A stretch of DNA of 39,231 nt from Aneurinibacillus tyrosinisolvens. GTDB lineage: Bacteria; Bacillota; Bacilli; Aneurinibacillales; Aneurinibacillaceae. Of this stretch, positions 32,263 to 39,231 are shown in pieces. Where the stretch lies: assembly GCF_001015055.1 (NCBI RefSeq), contig NZ_BBWZ01000043.1:1-39231 (forward strand). Reading direction: 5' to 3'. Position numbers and translations under genes: made by a program. Positions within the stretch are counted from its first letter, which is position 1, and every line of letters starts with the position of its first letter. The notes below the pieces were generated by a model that was given only the letters and a program-made list of their open reading frames with translations, ran no database searches and had not been told where the DNA came from.

Positions 32263-33488
32263 ATGGCTGGAGCAAAGGCTGAAAATTATTATAAAGTACT
32301 TGGCACACGCTCGAATATTAAGCAGGAAAACATTAAAAAGAAATACATCGAGATGGTCAAGAAGTTCCCGCCGGAAACACACCCGGAACAGTTTGAACGC
32401 ATTCGTGAGGCATATGAAGTACTGCGTGACCCGAAAAAGCGGCATGAATATGATGCAATGCGCAAACATGGAAATAAGATTGAAAAGCTGATGGAGAAAG
32501 GGGAAGCATACGTCCAGACCGAAGAGTGGGAACAGGCGCGGAGCATATATCAGCAGGCAGTAAATATTATGCCGGACAGTATCTCTGCACGGATGGGGCT
32601 GGCGGGAGCGTTGCTGCACCTTCATGATGTCGATGCGTTTGAGGAACAGTATACGCATATTCTTCCGCTGATCCCTGAAGGTATGGAAATTCCTGTGTAT
32701 ATGTCGCGTGCGATGATATACATGGAAATAGGCAAACCAGAGAAAGCATACGATATATTCAAGGATACATGCGAGCGATTCCCCGATCGTATATACGAAA
32801 GTTTGCGTATTCTTGTTTCGGCTTATTTGGTAGCAGATCTGGATGAGGAAGCCTGGGAGCTGCTTGTATCACATCTTCCAGATCCGGGGCAAGAGAAGGC
32901 AGAGGATATTCATCTGTTTATTTTCTGGGTTCACACGATGGCCAGGTTGAATAAATGGAACCTATGGTCGCAGCTGCAGACGCGCATACGTAAGTTTTAA
33001 AAACGCTGGCTGATGAGGAATCAAAGCGGGTTGTGCTGGAGGCACTCAATGAACAGGTAGATATGCTGTATGAAGCCGGGGTGTTTCGTCTCAGTGAGAT
33101 TTTTATCGATTTTATGTATTTTATCGACCCGAAGGATCGGGCCGTGAAAGAGAGACGGACTGAGATTCAGCATGTGATGCGTTTGGAAAAAGAGCTGCAC
33201 CGTATGTTCCGTGATAGTGAGATGTTTCCGCTCGTTATGTATGAAGCAGAACGGTATTTTAACAATAGATTCATTCCGCTGGTTCCGCCCCCTGAACCGG
33301 AGGAGGAGATGCCCGCTGATATATTATATGAGCTACAGGAGATGGACATCGAGTATCTTGCCGGGATTACTCGGGTCAAGAAGAAATATCCGCTGTTATA
33401 CCGGCAGTTTAAGGAAAAGTGGGAACAACTATACGATGCACATTCGCAAGACTTGAGCCGTGAGGTGCGGCGGCAGTTTCGAATATGA
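32263..33488 (+). pseudogene. J-domain/TPR co-chaperone split by a frameshift
   Basis: ATG 32263, GGAGG 12 bases upstream. N-terminal J domain: NYYKVLGTRSNIKQENIKKK, then EQFERIREAYEVLRDPKKRH. The HPD tripeptide expected after the first helices reads PPE (VKKFPPETHPEQF). TPR-like helices follow (EQARSIYQQAVNIMPDSISA, KPEKAYDIFKDTCERFPDR). The frame stops at 33000 (TRIRKF), but the next frame continues KTLADEESKRVVLEALNEQ to 33488 (DLSREVRRQFRI). One missing T in GTTTTAAAAA would join them as RKFLKTLADEE, giving about 408 residues. Last gene of the chaperone operon; it probably recruits clients to the Hsp70, with ATPase stimulation in doubt because of the missing HPD. Confidence 0.75.
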
Positions 33489-33510
33489 AGTAAAAATAAC
33501 TCTCAAAAAA

Positions 33511-33556
33511 ATAAAAAAGAAAGCCCCTGCTCTTTTAGTAACTGGCAGGGGCTGAA
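33511..33556. terminator. Terminator between convergent genes
   Basis: AGCCCCTGC (33521-33529) pairs with GCAGGGGCT (33545-33553). On the minus strand it is followed by TTTCTTTTTTA, so it best serves the minus-strand gene at 33585; it may also stop the chaperone operon. Confidence 0.7.
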
Positions 33557-33584
33557 ATTATCTGTCAAAGAAAAGGTCCTGTTG

Positions 33585-34001
33585 TTAACCCAGGAAAGCA
33601 ATCGCCCTTTTCGTTTTTCTCGCAAATGCAATCGGATTATCTATGGATTCCCAATGAATGTACATTAAACGGGGATTTTCATTCAGCCAATGATTGTGAA
33701 GTGCCGTTACTCTAATGCCCTCTCTGCGAAGATTTGAAATTAATCGATTGGCCTGGTTTTGAAAAAGCGCGGTTTCACCTAAGCAGAGTGCACGCCCGGA
33801 CCTATCAAGGGATTCAAACGAAAAAAGCTGATACCGGACCAAAGGGGAAGTCGTGCGTCTTCCTAAGATTGTGGCATTAAGTCTTCTGGCCCGGCTGACA
33901 AAACAAACAGGACCTACATCAATTTCAGATTCCCCGCCTAAAATTCTAGTAAATTGATCACAAAGCCTTCTGAATCGCGGAGTTACCCTTACCTGCGCCA
34001 T
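33585..34001 (-). CDS. DUF1259-family protein
   Basis: ATG 34001 (MAQVRVTPRFRRLCDQF) is preferred, with GAGGGGG 7 bases upstream; the frame is open further 5'. 138 residues. FTRILGGESEIDVGPVCF and the C-terminal RREGIRVTALHNHWLNENPR with LMYIHWESIDN match DUF1259 (LppY/LpqO-like) proteins, which typically hold an ALHNH motif. Full family members are usually exported and have two such modules; this is a short single-module form without a signal peptide. Function of the family is unknown. Confidence 0.7.
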   Translation of the reverse strand: MAQVRVTPRFRRLCDQFTRILGGESEIDVGPVCFVSRARRLNATILGRRTTSPLVRYQLFSFESLDRSGRALCLGETALFQNQANRLISNLRREGIRVTALHNHWLNENPRLMYIHWESIDNPIAFARKTKRAIAFLG

Positions 34002-34116
34002 ACACATCCCCCTCTTGTTTTGAGAAATACGAAATATTGTATGATTAAGCAAGAAAGGGGAACTGTACATATCCCCAGTTCAACTATATTTTTTCTAACA
34101 CAGGCGCGTGGTTACA

Positions 34117-35754
34117 TTACTTTCCCCTGGCTGTCGTGCTATTCCCTTTGCTTTTATAACTATTTTGTTTACGTAATTGCTGTGCAATGGTAAAACCAAT
34201 GAGATAGGCTGGGGCTGAAGTATTACCATCTACAGTAAATGGAATGATGGAATCATCAGCAATGATTAAATCTTTTACTCCGTGTACTCGCCCCTGGTTG
34301 TCAACCACACCCCCCATGTTAAGAGGCGCCATTCGAAGAGCTCCCTGTTGATGGTGATTATGGCCGAAATTTTGCTTGATAAACCCTTCAAGCCTGGCAT
34401 CGTCATTAATTATATCCAGTGCTGGTGAAACGAGCCGATACCTTCGATCGATAGCTGCAAGCCGTGCTGCAATATTCCTAATATAAATTTTGTAGATGTT
34501 TTTTACGGCTTCTAAATCTGAGCGATTTTCAAGAAAACCTTCGTCAGCAAGCACGATTTTTAACGGGTCGTTGTTTTGGATTTTTATGGAACCGCGGCTT
34601 TTTGGCTGCAGGAAAAGAATAACAATCGTTAATTGACCATTGGAACCCGTTCCGAGCAGCTGAACCCCTCGACGGTTTTGATTAGCTCCCGGCGTTGGAT
34701 CCGGAAGAAAAGCACCGCCAGTAAAAAGGGCATTCCGATCATGGAGGGGCAGGGGATTGTCATTTGGATTTGCTGTAAATGTCGCAAAGTTAAGCGTATG
34801 GTTTCTGAGGTTTTTGCCTACATGTGGATTATTAAAAACAACAGGGATGTTCGCTTCTTTGAGAAGTTTAGCGGGGCCGATGCCGGAAAGCATCAAAAGC
34901 TGTGTGCTGTTGATGCCTGCTGAAACAATGACTTTACTGTGAGCGTAAGCGCGAATGCACTTACCCTCTTTGAGAAATTCAACTCCAATCGCACGCTTTT
35001 CACTAAAAAGTACACGAAGAGCTGTTGATTTAAAGAAAACTGTCAGTTTTCGGCCCTTTATACCACGGCCGTCAGGGGTCATGATATCAGATGAAAGAAA
35101 GGCGGTCGATGAGCTTTCGCGTTGACCGTTTGGATTTTGAAATAATTGCCAGCGTGTAAAGGGGCCAAGGGGCGTTTCAGGATCATTATAGTCAACAATT
35201 TCTTTAAATCCTGTTGCCTGTTCGATTGCTGAAACCAGCTTATTGGCCATCGGGGATGGATTCGCAGGAGCCTGCCTTATGTCTATCCGGCCGTTAAATC
35301 CGTGTATATCGGGGCTATTTGTCTCTCCGTTATATTTTTCTAGTTTTTTAAAGGTAGCAATAGCGTGTTCGGGTGACCAGAGAGATCCGAGAAGCTGTTC
35401 CCATTCCTTGAAAACGGCAGACGTCGGCCTTACGTATTGCTGGCCATTAATCGAAGAGCCGCCACCTGAGAGCCGGCCTGTCGTCCATTCAAAAGAACGT
35501 TCATCAAGCCCCTCCTGAGGCACCCCTTCTCCTTGCCAGAAATATTGCGAAAAAAAACGTTCTTCAAGCTCTAAAGCAAAGGTTGAATCCCTAATGGGCT
35601 CATCTTTATCATTATTTTCTCCCGCTTCTAATACAAGGACAGAAGTTTTTTTATTATCAGTAAGATTCTTTGCGATAACAGCACCAGCCGGACCGGTTCC
35701 TATTATGACATAGTCAAAAATTAATTTCTCACTATTTTTCCGTACCTGACTCAT
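34117..35754 (-). CDS. GMC-family FAD oxidoreductase
   Basis: ATG 35754 is the better start (AAGGAGG 6 bases upstream); an ATG two codons earlier abuts the site. About 545 residues. FAD-binding N-terminus FDYVIIGTGPAGAVIAKNL with VLVLEAGEN; GMC signature 1 region TGRLSGGGSSINGQQYVRP; signature 2-like SKVIVSAGINSTQLLMLSGI. C-terminal catalytic block: FGHNHHQQGALRMAP and DDSIIPFTVDGNTSAPAYLI. The family oxidises alcohols, including choline and sugars, at the expense of FAD. No signal peptide. The substrate is unknown; neighbours give no clue. Confidence 0.85.
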   Translation of the reverse strand: MSQVRKNSEKLIFDYVIIGTGPAGAVIAKNLTDNKKTSVLVLEAGENNDKDEPIRDSTFALELEERFFSQYFWQGEGVPQEGLDERSFEWTTGRLSGGGSSINGQQYVRPTSAVFKEWEQLLGSLWSPEHAIATFKKLEKYNGETNSPDIHGFNGRIDIRQAPANPSPMANKLVSAIEQATGFKEIVDYNDPETPLGPFTRWQLFQNPNGQRESSSTAFLSSDIMTPDGRGIKGRKLTVFFKSTALRVLFSEKRAIGVEFLKEGKCIRAYAHSKVIVSAGINSTQLLMLSGIGPAKLLKEANIPVVFNNPHVGKNLRNHTLNFATFTANPNDNPLPLHDRNALFTGGAFLPDPTPGANQNRRGVQLLGTGSNGQLTIVILFLQPKSRGSIKIQNNDPLKIVLADEGFLENRSDLEAVKNIYKIYIRNIAARLAAIDRRYRLVSPALDIINDDARLEGFIKQNFGHNHHQQGALRMAPLNMGGVVDNQGRVHGVKDLIIADDSIIPFTVDGNTSAPAYLIGFTIAQQLRKQNSYKSKGNSTTARGK

Positions 35755-35897
35755 ATACATCCTCCTTATTTTGTAAACCTGGGATGTATTATCTTATAAA
35801 GCAGGATCGGATTTTGGTATGCATTTTTCAAGTAAAACATAAAGACATTAGTATTGGAGACTAGGTTTTACTGTAGGGATTTAGAGGGAGTGATATT

Positions 35898-36890
35898 GTG
35901 TTACCCCAAGCACCTATTTATATTGACCATCAATCCGTAATCACTACATATTATCTACAGAATGGGTATTTGATGGTACCAGCCTTATTTTTAAAATATG
36001 CTGGTGTTTTCGTAGACTGGAATGTTGAGAACCAATCTGTGGTCTTAAAGAGAAATACGATGACAATTACTTTACCATCAGGAGAGAACTATGCAGAGTA
36101 CTATGTGAAAGACATAAATAGCTGGCAGCGTGACTACCTTCCGACAATAACTACAAATCTCCCTGATGGTACATACATCCCGCTGCAATACGCGTCTGAA
36201 AAACTGGGAATACTCCTATCGTATAATTCCGAACTATCCAGAACTTATATCATTACGAATACCCCGCCATCCAGCATACCCAGAATTTATTATAATGGAA
36301 ACCCAGGCAAGAAAAAGGTAGCTCTAACGTTTGACGATGGTCCTGACCATTTCTATACTCCTCAGATTTTAGACATACTCAATTACAATGAGGTTAAGGC
36401 AACATTCTTTGTTGTGGGAACACAGGTGAAATTCTTTCCTGAGGTTTTACAACGCATTGTGCAGGAAGGGCATGAGCTGGGCAACCATAGCTGGAGCCAT
36501 CCCGAATTACCGAAGCTTACAACTAGCCAGGTCATACGGGAAGTACAAAAGGCCGAATTGGAGATTCATTCGATTACAGGACGTAGAACGGTTCTATTTC
36601 GGCCCCCTTTTGGTTTGTTTACGAGTGCAGATCTTCACACAGTTCATGATTTAGGTTATCAAGTCATTATGTGGTCCGTTGATACATTCGATTGGAAGGG
36701 AATATCAGAAGAAGAGATTTTATCGATTGTAAGAAGAGATGTTTCGCCGGGAGCAATCGTCCTGCAGCACACACTCTTAACGACGCCCGGCAGATTAGAT
36801 GGAACGGTAAGGGCACTGCCCGGGATGATTGACTATTTGCGTAAGAGCGGCTATAAATTTGTAACGGTTCAAAACCTTATAGGTGATTAA
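35898..36890 (+). CDS. NodB polysaccharide deacetylase with CuAO-N-like domain
   Basis: 330 residues from GTG 35898 after GAGGGAG. Residues 5-120 form a copper-amine-oxidase N-terminal-like (stalk) module with YLQNGYLMVPALFLKYAG and VVLKRNTMTITLPSGEN. Residues 139-330 are the NodB domain: TFDDGPD (144-150; Asp146 base, Asp147 metal ligand), NHSWSHPE with His197 and His201, RPPFG (235-239), VDTFDWKG and VLQHTLL, which replaces the usual LHD-type motif. It should de-N-acetylate peptidoglycan or other glycans. No signal peptide or upstream in-frame extension is present, which is odd for this class. Confidence 0.85.
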   Translation: MLPQAPIYIDHQSVITTYYLQNGYLMVPALFLKYAGVFVDWNVENQSVVLKRNTMTITLPSGENYAEYYVKDINSWQRDYLPTITTNLPDGTYIPLQYASEKLGILLSYNSELSRTYIITNTPPSSIPRIYYNGNPGKKKVALTFDDGPDHFYTPQILDILNYNEVKATFFVVGTQVKFFPEVLQRIVQEGHELGNHSWSHPELPKLTTSQVIREVQKAELEIHSITGRRTVLFRPPFGLFTSADLHTVHDLGYQVIMWSVDTFDWKGISEEEILSIVRRDVSPGAIVLQHTLLTTPGRLDGTVRALPGMIDYLRKSGYKFVTVQNLIGD

Positions 36891-37029
36891 CCCCTACTTC
36901 GAAGCGGAAGATGGCTGAAATCAACTCAATTAGGGTTAAACGAAAGCTAACTCTAATTCAACGGAAAGGTTATACAAGAAAATGGTGGCATATACTCTAA
37001 CATGTCTATTTTCGGAGTTGAGGTTATCG

Positions 37030-37224
37030 ATGCCAGTTTCTTCAAAAGCAGTAGCGATTTTAATAGGGAGCTTGATTTTAGCCATTGGTATCGATTTTTT
37101 TCTTTCCCCCATTGAGGTATTGGATGGGGGACTCATTTTTTCCTCAGAAACTTTTTCTCTCCGGTGTGACGATTACAGTTGTAGGGTTGGCCACCAGCTT
37201 GTGTACTTTAAAAATAGATACATA
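37030..37224 (+). pseudogene. YitT-family membrane protein remnant
   Basis: From ATG 37030 the frame reads MPVSSKAVAILIGSLILAIG then IDFFLSPIEVLDGGLIF, the first membrane helix of YitT/DUF161 proteins. The rest of the roughly 280-residue family is gone. In another frame a short piece GVTITVVGLATSLCTLKID ends at 37224, looking like a later helix. A large internal deletion with frameshift is the simplest explanation. Confidence 0.6.
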
Positions 37225-37330
37225 AATGATAGAGCAGTTAAAAGTGGGGAACATCCAACATTATTCAACCTGTAAACAAATCAATATCTTTCTAAGCTTT
37301 CTGGACATGTTAAGGGATGAGGTGACAGTC

Positions 37331-37654
37331 ATGAAGGATGAGATATTAGAATTAGTACCGGGGCCGGTAAAGAAGTTGCTCCAGAAAGAAGTTAAAAATG
37401 GGAATCAATCGCTCATTGATTTGGTTGTTGATGAGGCAACTACTTACGGATTTGAGCCGGAGGAAGTAGTCCCCTGCATCATGGCGGCATATTATGTTTA
37501 CGAATCCATGGCCTACCCCAGTGAAATGGAGGAAGAATGGAAGTTGAGCTTGGTTTTTCATGCGGCCAATCGTTCGGCGATGAAGCTTCTGTCTTATGGT
37601 AAGTATAAAGCGGAACGATTAAAGAGTGGATGGATGAGGTATACGAGTCCATAA
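37331..37654 (+). CDS. Hypothetical small protein
   Basis: ATG 37331 follows GAGGTG; an in-frame ATG at 37307 is also possible. 107 residues: MKDEILELVPGPVKKLLQKE, DEATTYGFEPEEVVPCIMAA, then WKLSLVFHAANRSAMKLLSY. Soluble and helical, no signal peptide. I do not recognise it. It looks like a genuine gene by codon pattern and start. Confidence 0.55.
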   Translation: MKDEILELVPGPVKKLLQKEVKNGNQSLIDLVVDEATTYGFEPEEVVPCIMAAYYVYESMAYPSEMEEEWKLSLVFHAANRSAMKLLSYGKYKAERLKSGWMRYTSP

Positions 37655-37697
37655 AATTCGAACAACCGCTCAATTAGGTATCATGGAGAAATTGTCC

Positions 37698-38036
37698 CTA
37701 CCGCGAGGCAGATCCTGTAATTCCCATGACGGATTGTTTGGCGTTTTGTAAATGAAGTTCAGCATAATCTTGCCAGCGTATGATATTTTCGACAAATGAT
37801 TTGTAAGTACCGGGGGCGGCATCCCTCATAACATATAAACCGACCCGCACGTTACGATCTCTCTGTTCTGCATTTTGTATGCAGGCAATGAGGGTTTCCA
37901 CGATGGACGGTGCGCGCTCTCCGTTGAGTAATCTTTGTGCGGCTCCAGTCGCCGTAACACGATGTGGATTTATGCCTGTTTGCCACAAATAACCATTTGT
38001 AATCTTTTGTTTTTGTACGCTAAAGTCGTACAACAC
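37698..38036 (-). CDS. Hypothetical protein, start uncertain
   Basis: 112 residues from TTG 38036 (MLYDFSVQKQKITNGYLWQT, then NVRVGLYVMRDAAPGTYKSF and IIRWQDYAELHLQNAKQS). The frame remains open upstream through NAEHSSLVIV to a TGA at about 38067, with MAQSNK before it, so the gene may have lost its start by nonsense mutation. No ribosome binding site was found. Family unknown. Confidence 0.4.
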   Translation of the reverse strand: MLYDFSVQKQKITNGYLWQTGINPHRVTATGAAQRLLNGERAPSIVETLIACIQNAEQRDRNVRVGLYVMRDAAPGTYKSFVENIIRWQDYAELHLQNAKQSVMGITGSASR

Positions 38037-38195
38037 AATAACAAGTGAGCTGTGTTCAGCGTTTACATTTCACTTATTTGACTGTGCCATGGTATGATCT
38101 TGGGTATTATTTGTTCGCAGCAAAAGATAGGTTTTGTCAGCTTTATTCGTCAATAAATCGAGAATCAACATTCATTAAAGCTAAGTACAAGACTA

Positions 38196-38235
38196 AAATG
38201 CGAAAACCCTTGTGAAATCAAGGGTTTTCGCATTT
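38196..38235. terminator. Strong bidirectional hairpin terminator
   Basis: AAATGCGAAAACCCTTG with its perfect complement around TGAAAT (17-bp stem). Confidence 0.8.
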
Positions 38236-38267
38236 CTATGCACCCGATTTTCGTGTTTCTTATAAAT

Positions 38268-38512
38268 TTATACAAACTTGCCAAATTTGGATTTTTGACG
38301 CCCCAAGGCATTCATTTCATCTCTAACAAGTAAATTGATGACGTGCAATTCCTCTTTACTAAGTTCCTCCTCATAATGTTGGTCTAGCAGGCGTGGCGAC
38401 CCTACTTCTGGACTAGTAGGTTAATGCGCTTTTCAACTTGATGAAACTCCCACTCTTAGCATGCCCAAGTAGTGCCAGCTTCTTTTTCAGCAAAGTCTCG
38501 TAGTTTTTTCAT
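38268..38512 (-). pseudogene. Decayed small gene
   Basis: From ATG 38512: MKKLRDFAEKEAGTTWAC, an in-frame TAA, then EWEFHQVEKRINLLVQK and TAG. Another frame continues PEVGSPRLLDQHYEEELSKE then ELHVINLLVRDEMNALGRQK to a stop at 38268. The pieces look like one protein of about 80 residues with one nonsense and one frameshift mutation. No family recognised. A terminator follows at 38196-38235. Confidence 0.5.
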
Positions 38513-38605
38513 TGTGGATATAATGTGACCCTATTGTTTTCTTATTGAACGGTTTTACGAATACCCAATAAAACTAGGTATTTGAATTAGTAACAATCGC
38601 CCACC

Positions 38606-38761
38606 ATGATTCATATTGTGTCGAAGGGAGTATTCGAAGTAGTTGGTGGATTCGCCGGTTACACCGTTGTTTTTCTGATTCTCTTCGTTTTGTCTTCCCT
38701 TCTAGCTGCTGGTTACGCTGCCGGCACAATTTATTCATTTAATAAATGGAGGTTGTACTAA
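38606..38761 (+). CDS. Small single-TM protein upstream of the bacteriocin precursor
   Basis: 51 residues, MIHIVSKGVFEVVGGFAGYT, then a hydrophobic helix VVFLILFVLSSLLAAGYAAG and a short tail. Its TAA overlaps the ATG of the precursor (TAATG), suggesting translational coupling. No clear ribosome binding site of its own. It could be an immunity or leader protein of the bacteriocin locus, or a chance ORF. Confidence 0.45.
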   Translation: MIHIVSKGVFEVVGGFAGYTVVFLILFVLSSLLAAGYAAGTIYSFNKWRLY

Positions 38762-39018
38762 TGGATGATTTCAAAAATGAACTTCAAGGGTTGAATGTTG
38801 CCAATTTCCAGGCGGGTCCGATGGTTCCTTATGATACTCAAAGCCAGCACAATATGGATGAGGCTCGGCAATGCGGTCGTTGCTTCGGTGGTGGTTGCTT
38901 CGGTGGTGGTTGCTTCGGTGGTTTTTCTTGCTTCGGTTTTTTCCGTTGTTTTAATTGCTTCAACTGTTTCCGGTGTTTTAATTGCTTCCATTGTGGCGGT
39001 TGTGCCCGTTGTTTCTAG
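38761..39018 (+). CDS. Heterocycloanthracin/sonorensin-type bacteriocin precursor
   Basis: ATG 38761 follows GGAGG; an ATG 15 bases earlier contains that site and is rejected. 85 residues. Leader MDDFKNELQGLNVANFQAGP then MVPYDTQSQHNMDEAR, of the type seen in heterocycloanthracin/sonorensin precursors. The core from residue 38 has 13 Cys, first as CFGGG repeats then, from residue 63, one Cys every three residues (CFN, CFN, CFR, CFN, CFH, CGG, CAR, CF). Such Cys would be cyclodehydrated and oxidised to thiazoles in a TOMM-type peptide. The truncated gene at 39184 resembles the dedicated maturation protein, which supports the call. Many Phe residues in the core are unusual. Confidence 0.8.
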   Translation: MDDFKNELQGLNVANFQAGPMVPYDTQSQHNMDEARQCGRCFGGGCFGGGCFGGFSCFGFFRCFNCFNCFRCFNCFHCGGCARCF

Positions 39019-39041
39019 TTTTCTAACGAAAACAGTGGTTG

Positions 39042-39093
39042 CCTATAGAAAAGAGCTCCTGCATGAGTTATTGCAGGAGCTCTTTTCTATAGG
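39042..39093. terminator. Perfect 22-bp stem between precursor and maturation gene
   Basis: CCTATAGAAAAGAGCTCCTG plus CA (39042-39063) is exactly complementary to 39072-39093 around an 8-base loop. Only four T occur in the right arm, so it may act as a partial terminator or mRNA stabiliser rather than a full stop. Confidence 0.65.
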
Positions 39094-39183
39094 AGTAGAC
39101 ATAAGGGACAAATGGCAGTGCATAAGATTACGGTGAAAGTGATGATGTAGATTTGAGAACAGCTCACGGCAAGGAGGAGTAGA

Positions 39184-39231
39184 ATGACAAATTTGGCCTC
39201 TTCTACGCGTCTGAAAGTGAAAAGGGACACG
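39184..39231 (+). CDS. Thiazole-containing bacteriocin maturation protein, first 16 codons
   Basis: AAGGAGGAG precedes ATG 39184. The visible residues MTNLASSTRLKVKRDT agree with the N-terminus I recall for the ThiF-like 'putative thiazole-containing bacteriocin maturation protein' (MxxxxPSMRLKVKRDTFFLPD...), the E1-like partner in heterocycloanthracin clusters. The gene runs out of the window. Identification rests on a very short segment plus the precursor next to it. Confidence 0.6.
   Translation, partial: MTNLASSTRLKVKRDT

Noticed and set aside
32980..33010. Programmed -1 frameshift joining the two J-TPR frames
   Set aside because: The sequence around the stop (AAG TTT TAA) does not form a valid slippery heptamer; a missing base is more likely.
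38758..38991. Minus-strand ORF with TTEATTTEATT repeats
   Set aside because: It is the antisense of the Cys/Gly-rich bacteriocin core; the repeats merely mirror the core's codons.
1..39231. tRNA or rRNA genes
   Set aside because: No cloverleaf with a GGTTCRANTCC-type T arm and no rRNA-like conserved segments were recognised while reading either strand.

Overview
The window looks like a low-GC Bacillota chromosome, most likely Bacillales (Bacillus, Brevibacillus or Aneurinibacillus type; the genus cannot be fixed from sequence alone). The reasons are strong AGGAGG-type ribosome binding sites with many TTG/GTG starts, a cre-like box, an anti-TRAP-like protein, a heterocycloanthracin/sonorensin-type bacteriocin locus and Tn3/IS elements typical of this group. 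Several genes carry single-base frameshifts, mostly at short homopolymers. These may be real decay or assembly errors.

Layout. 1-1005 is mobile-element debris: the end of an ISL3 transposase, an IS21 remnant fused to what looks like the tail of the menaquinone-pathway enzyme MqnE, and one unrecognised gene tail. 1006-5641 is a catabolic locus with a promoter, two LacI-type operators, a DapA/KDG-aldolase-family enzyme, a LacI-family regulator and an MFS transporter. 5651-9566 holds two broken Tn3-family transposons. 9685-12714 encodes a large stand-alone superfamily 2 helicase with a possible nuclease tail, a candidate defence gene. 13151-14773 (minus strand) encodes a secreted PQQ-propeller protein with three LysM domains.

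The most unusual part is about 14.9-29.15 kb: a run of short, mostly unrelated, AT-rich genes, nearly all on the plus strand. They are separated by about 19 full, partial or degenerate copies of one roughly 85-bp element, always in the same orientation. Each full copy contains hairpin A (core CTAACGGGAATCGTTAG), an intrinsic terminator, and hairpin B (TTCAACTA, loop, TAGTTGAA). The layout resembles a gene-cassette array. Cargo includes small membrane proteins, a lipoprotein, a PLP enzyme, an anti-TRAP-like zinc protein, a HEAT-repeat protein, a DUF3916-like protein and a TetR/dehydrogenase pair. An IS110/IS1111-type element is inserted inside one copy of the repeat. No recombinase for the array is visible in the window.

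From 29.77 kb base composition rises and more ordinary chromosomal genes return: a GrpE-like/Hsp70/J-TPR chaperone operon, a DUF1259 protein, a GMC oxidoreductase, a NodB polysaccharide deacetylase, a YitT pseudogene and small hypotheticals. The right edge (38.6-39.23 kb) is the start of a thiazole/oxazole-modified bacteriocin locus: a Cys/Phe/Gly-rich precursor, a perfect 22-bp-stem hairpin and the first 16 codons of a maturation gene.
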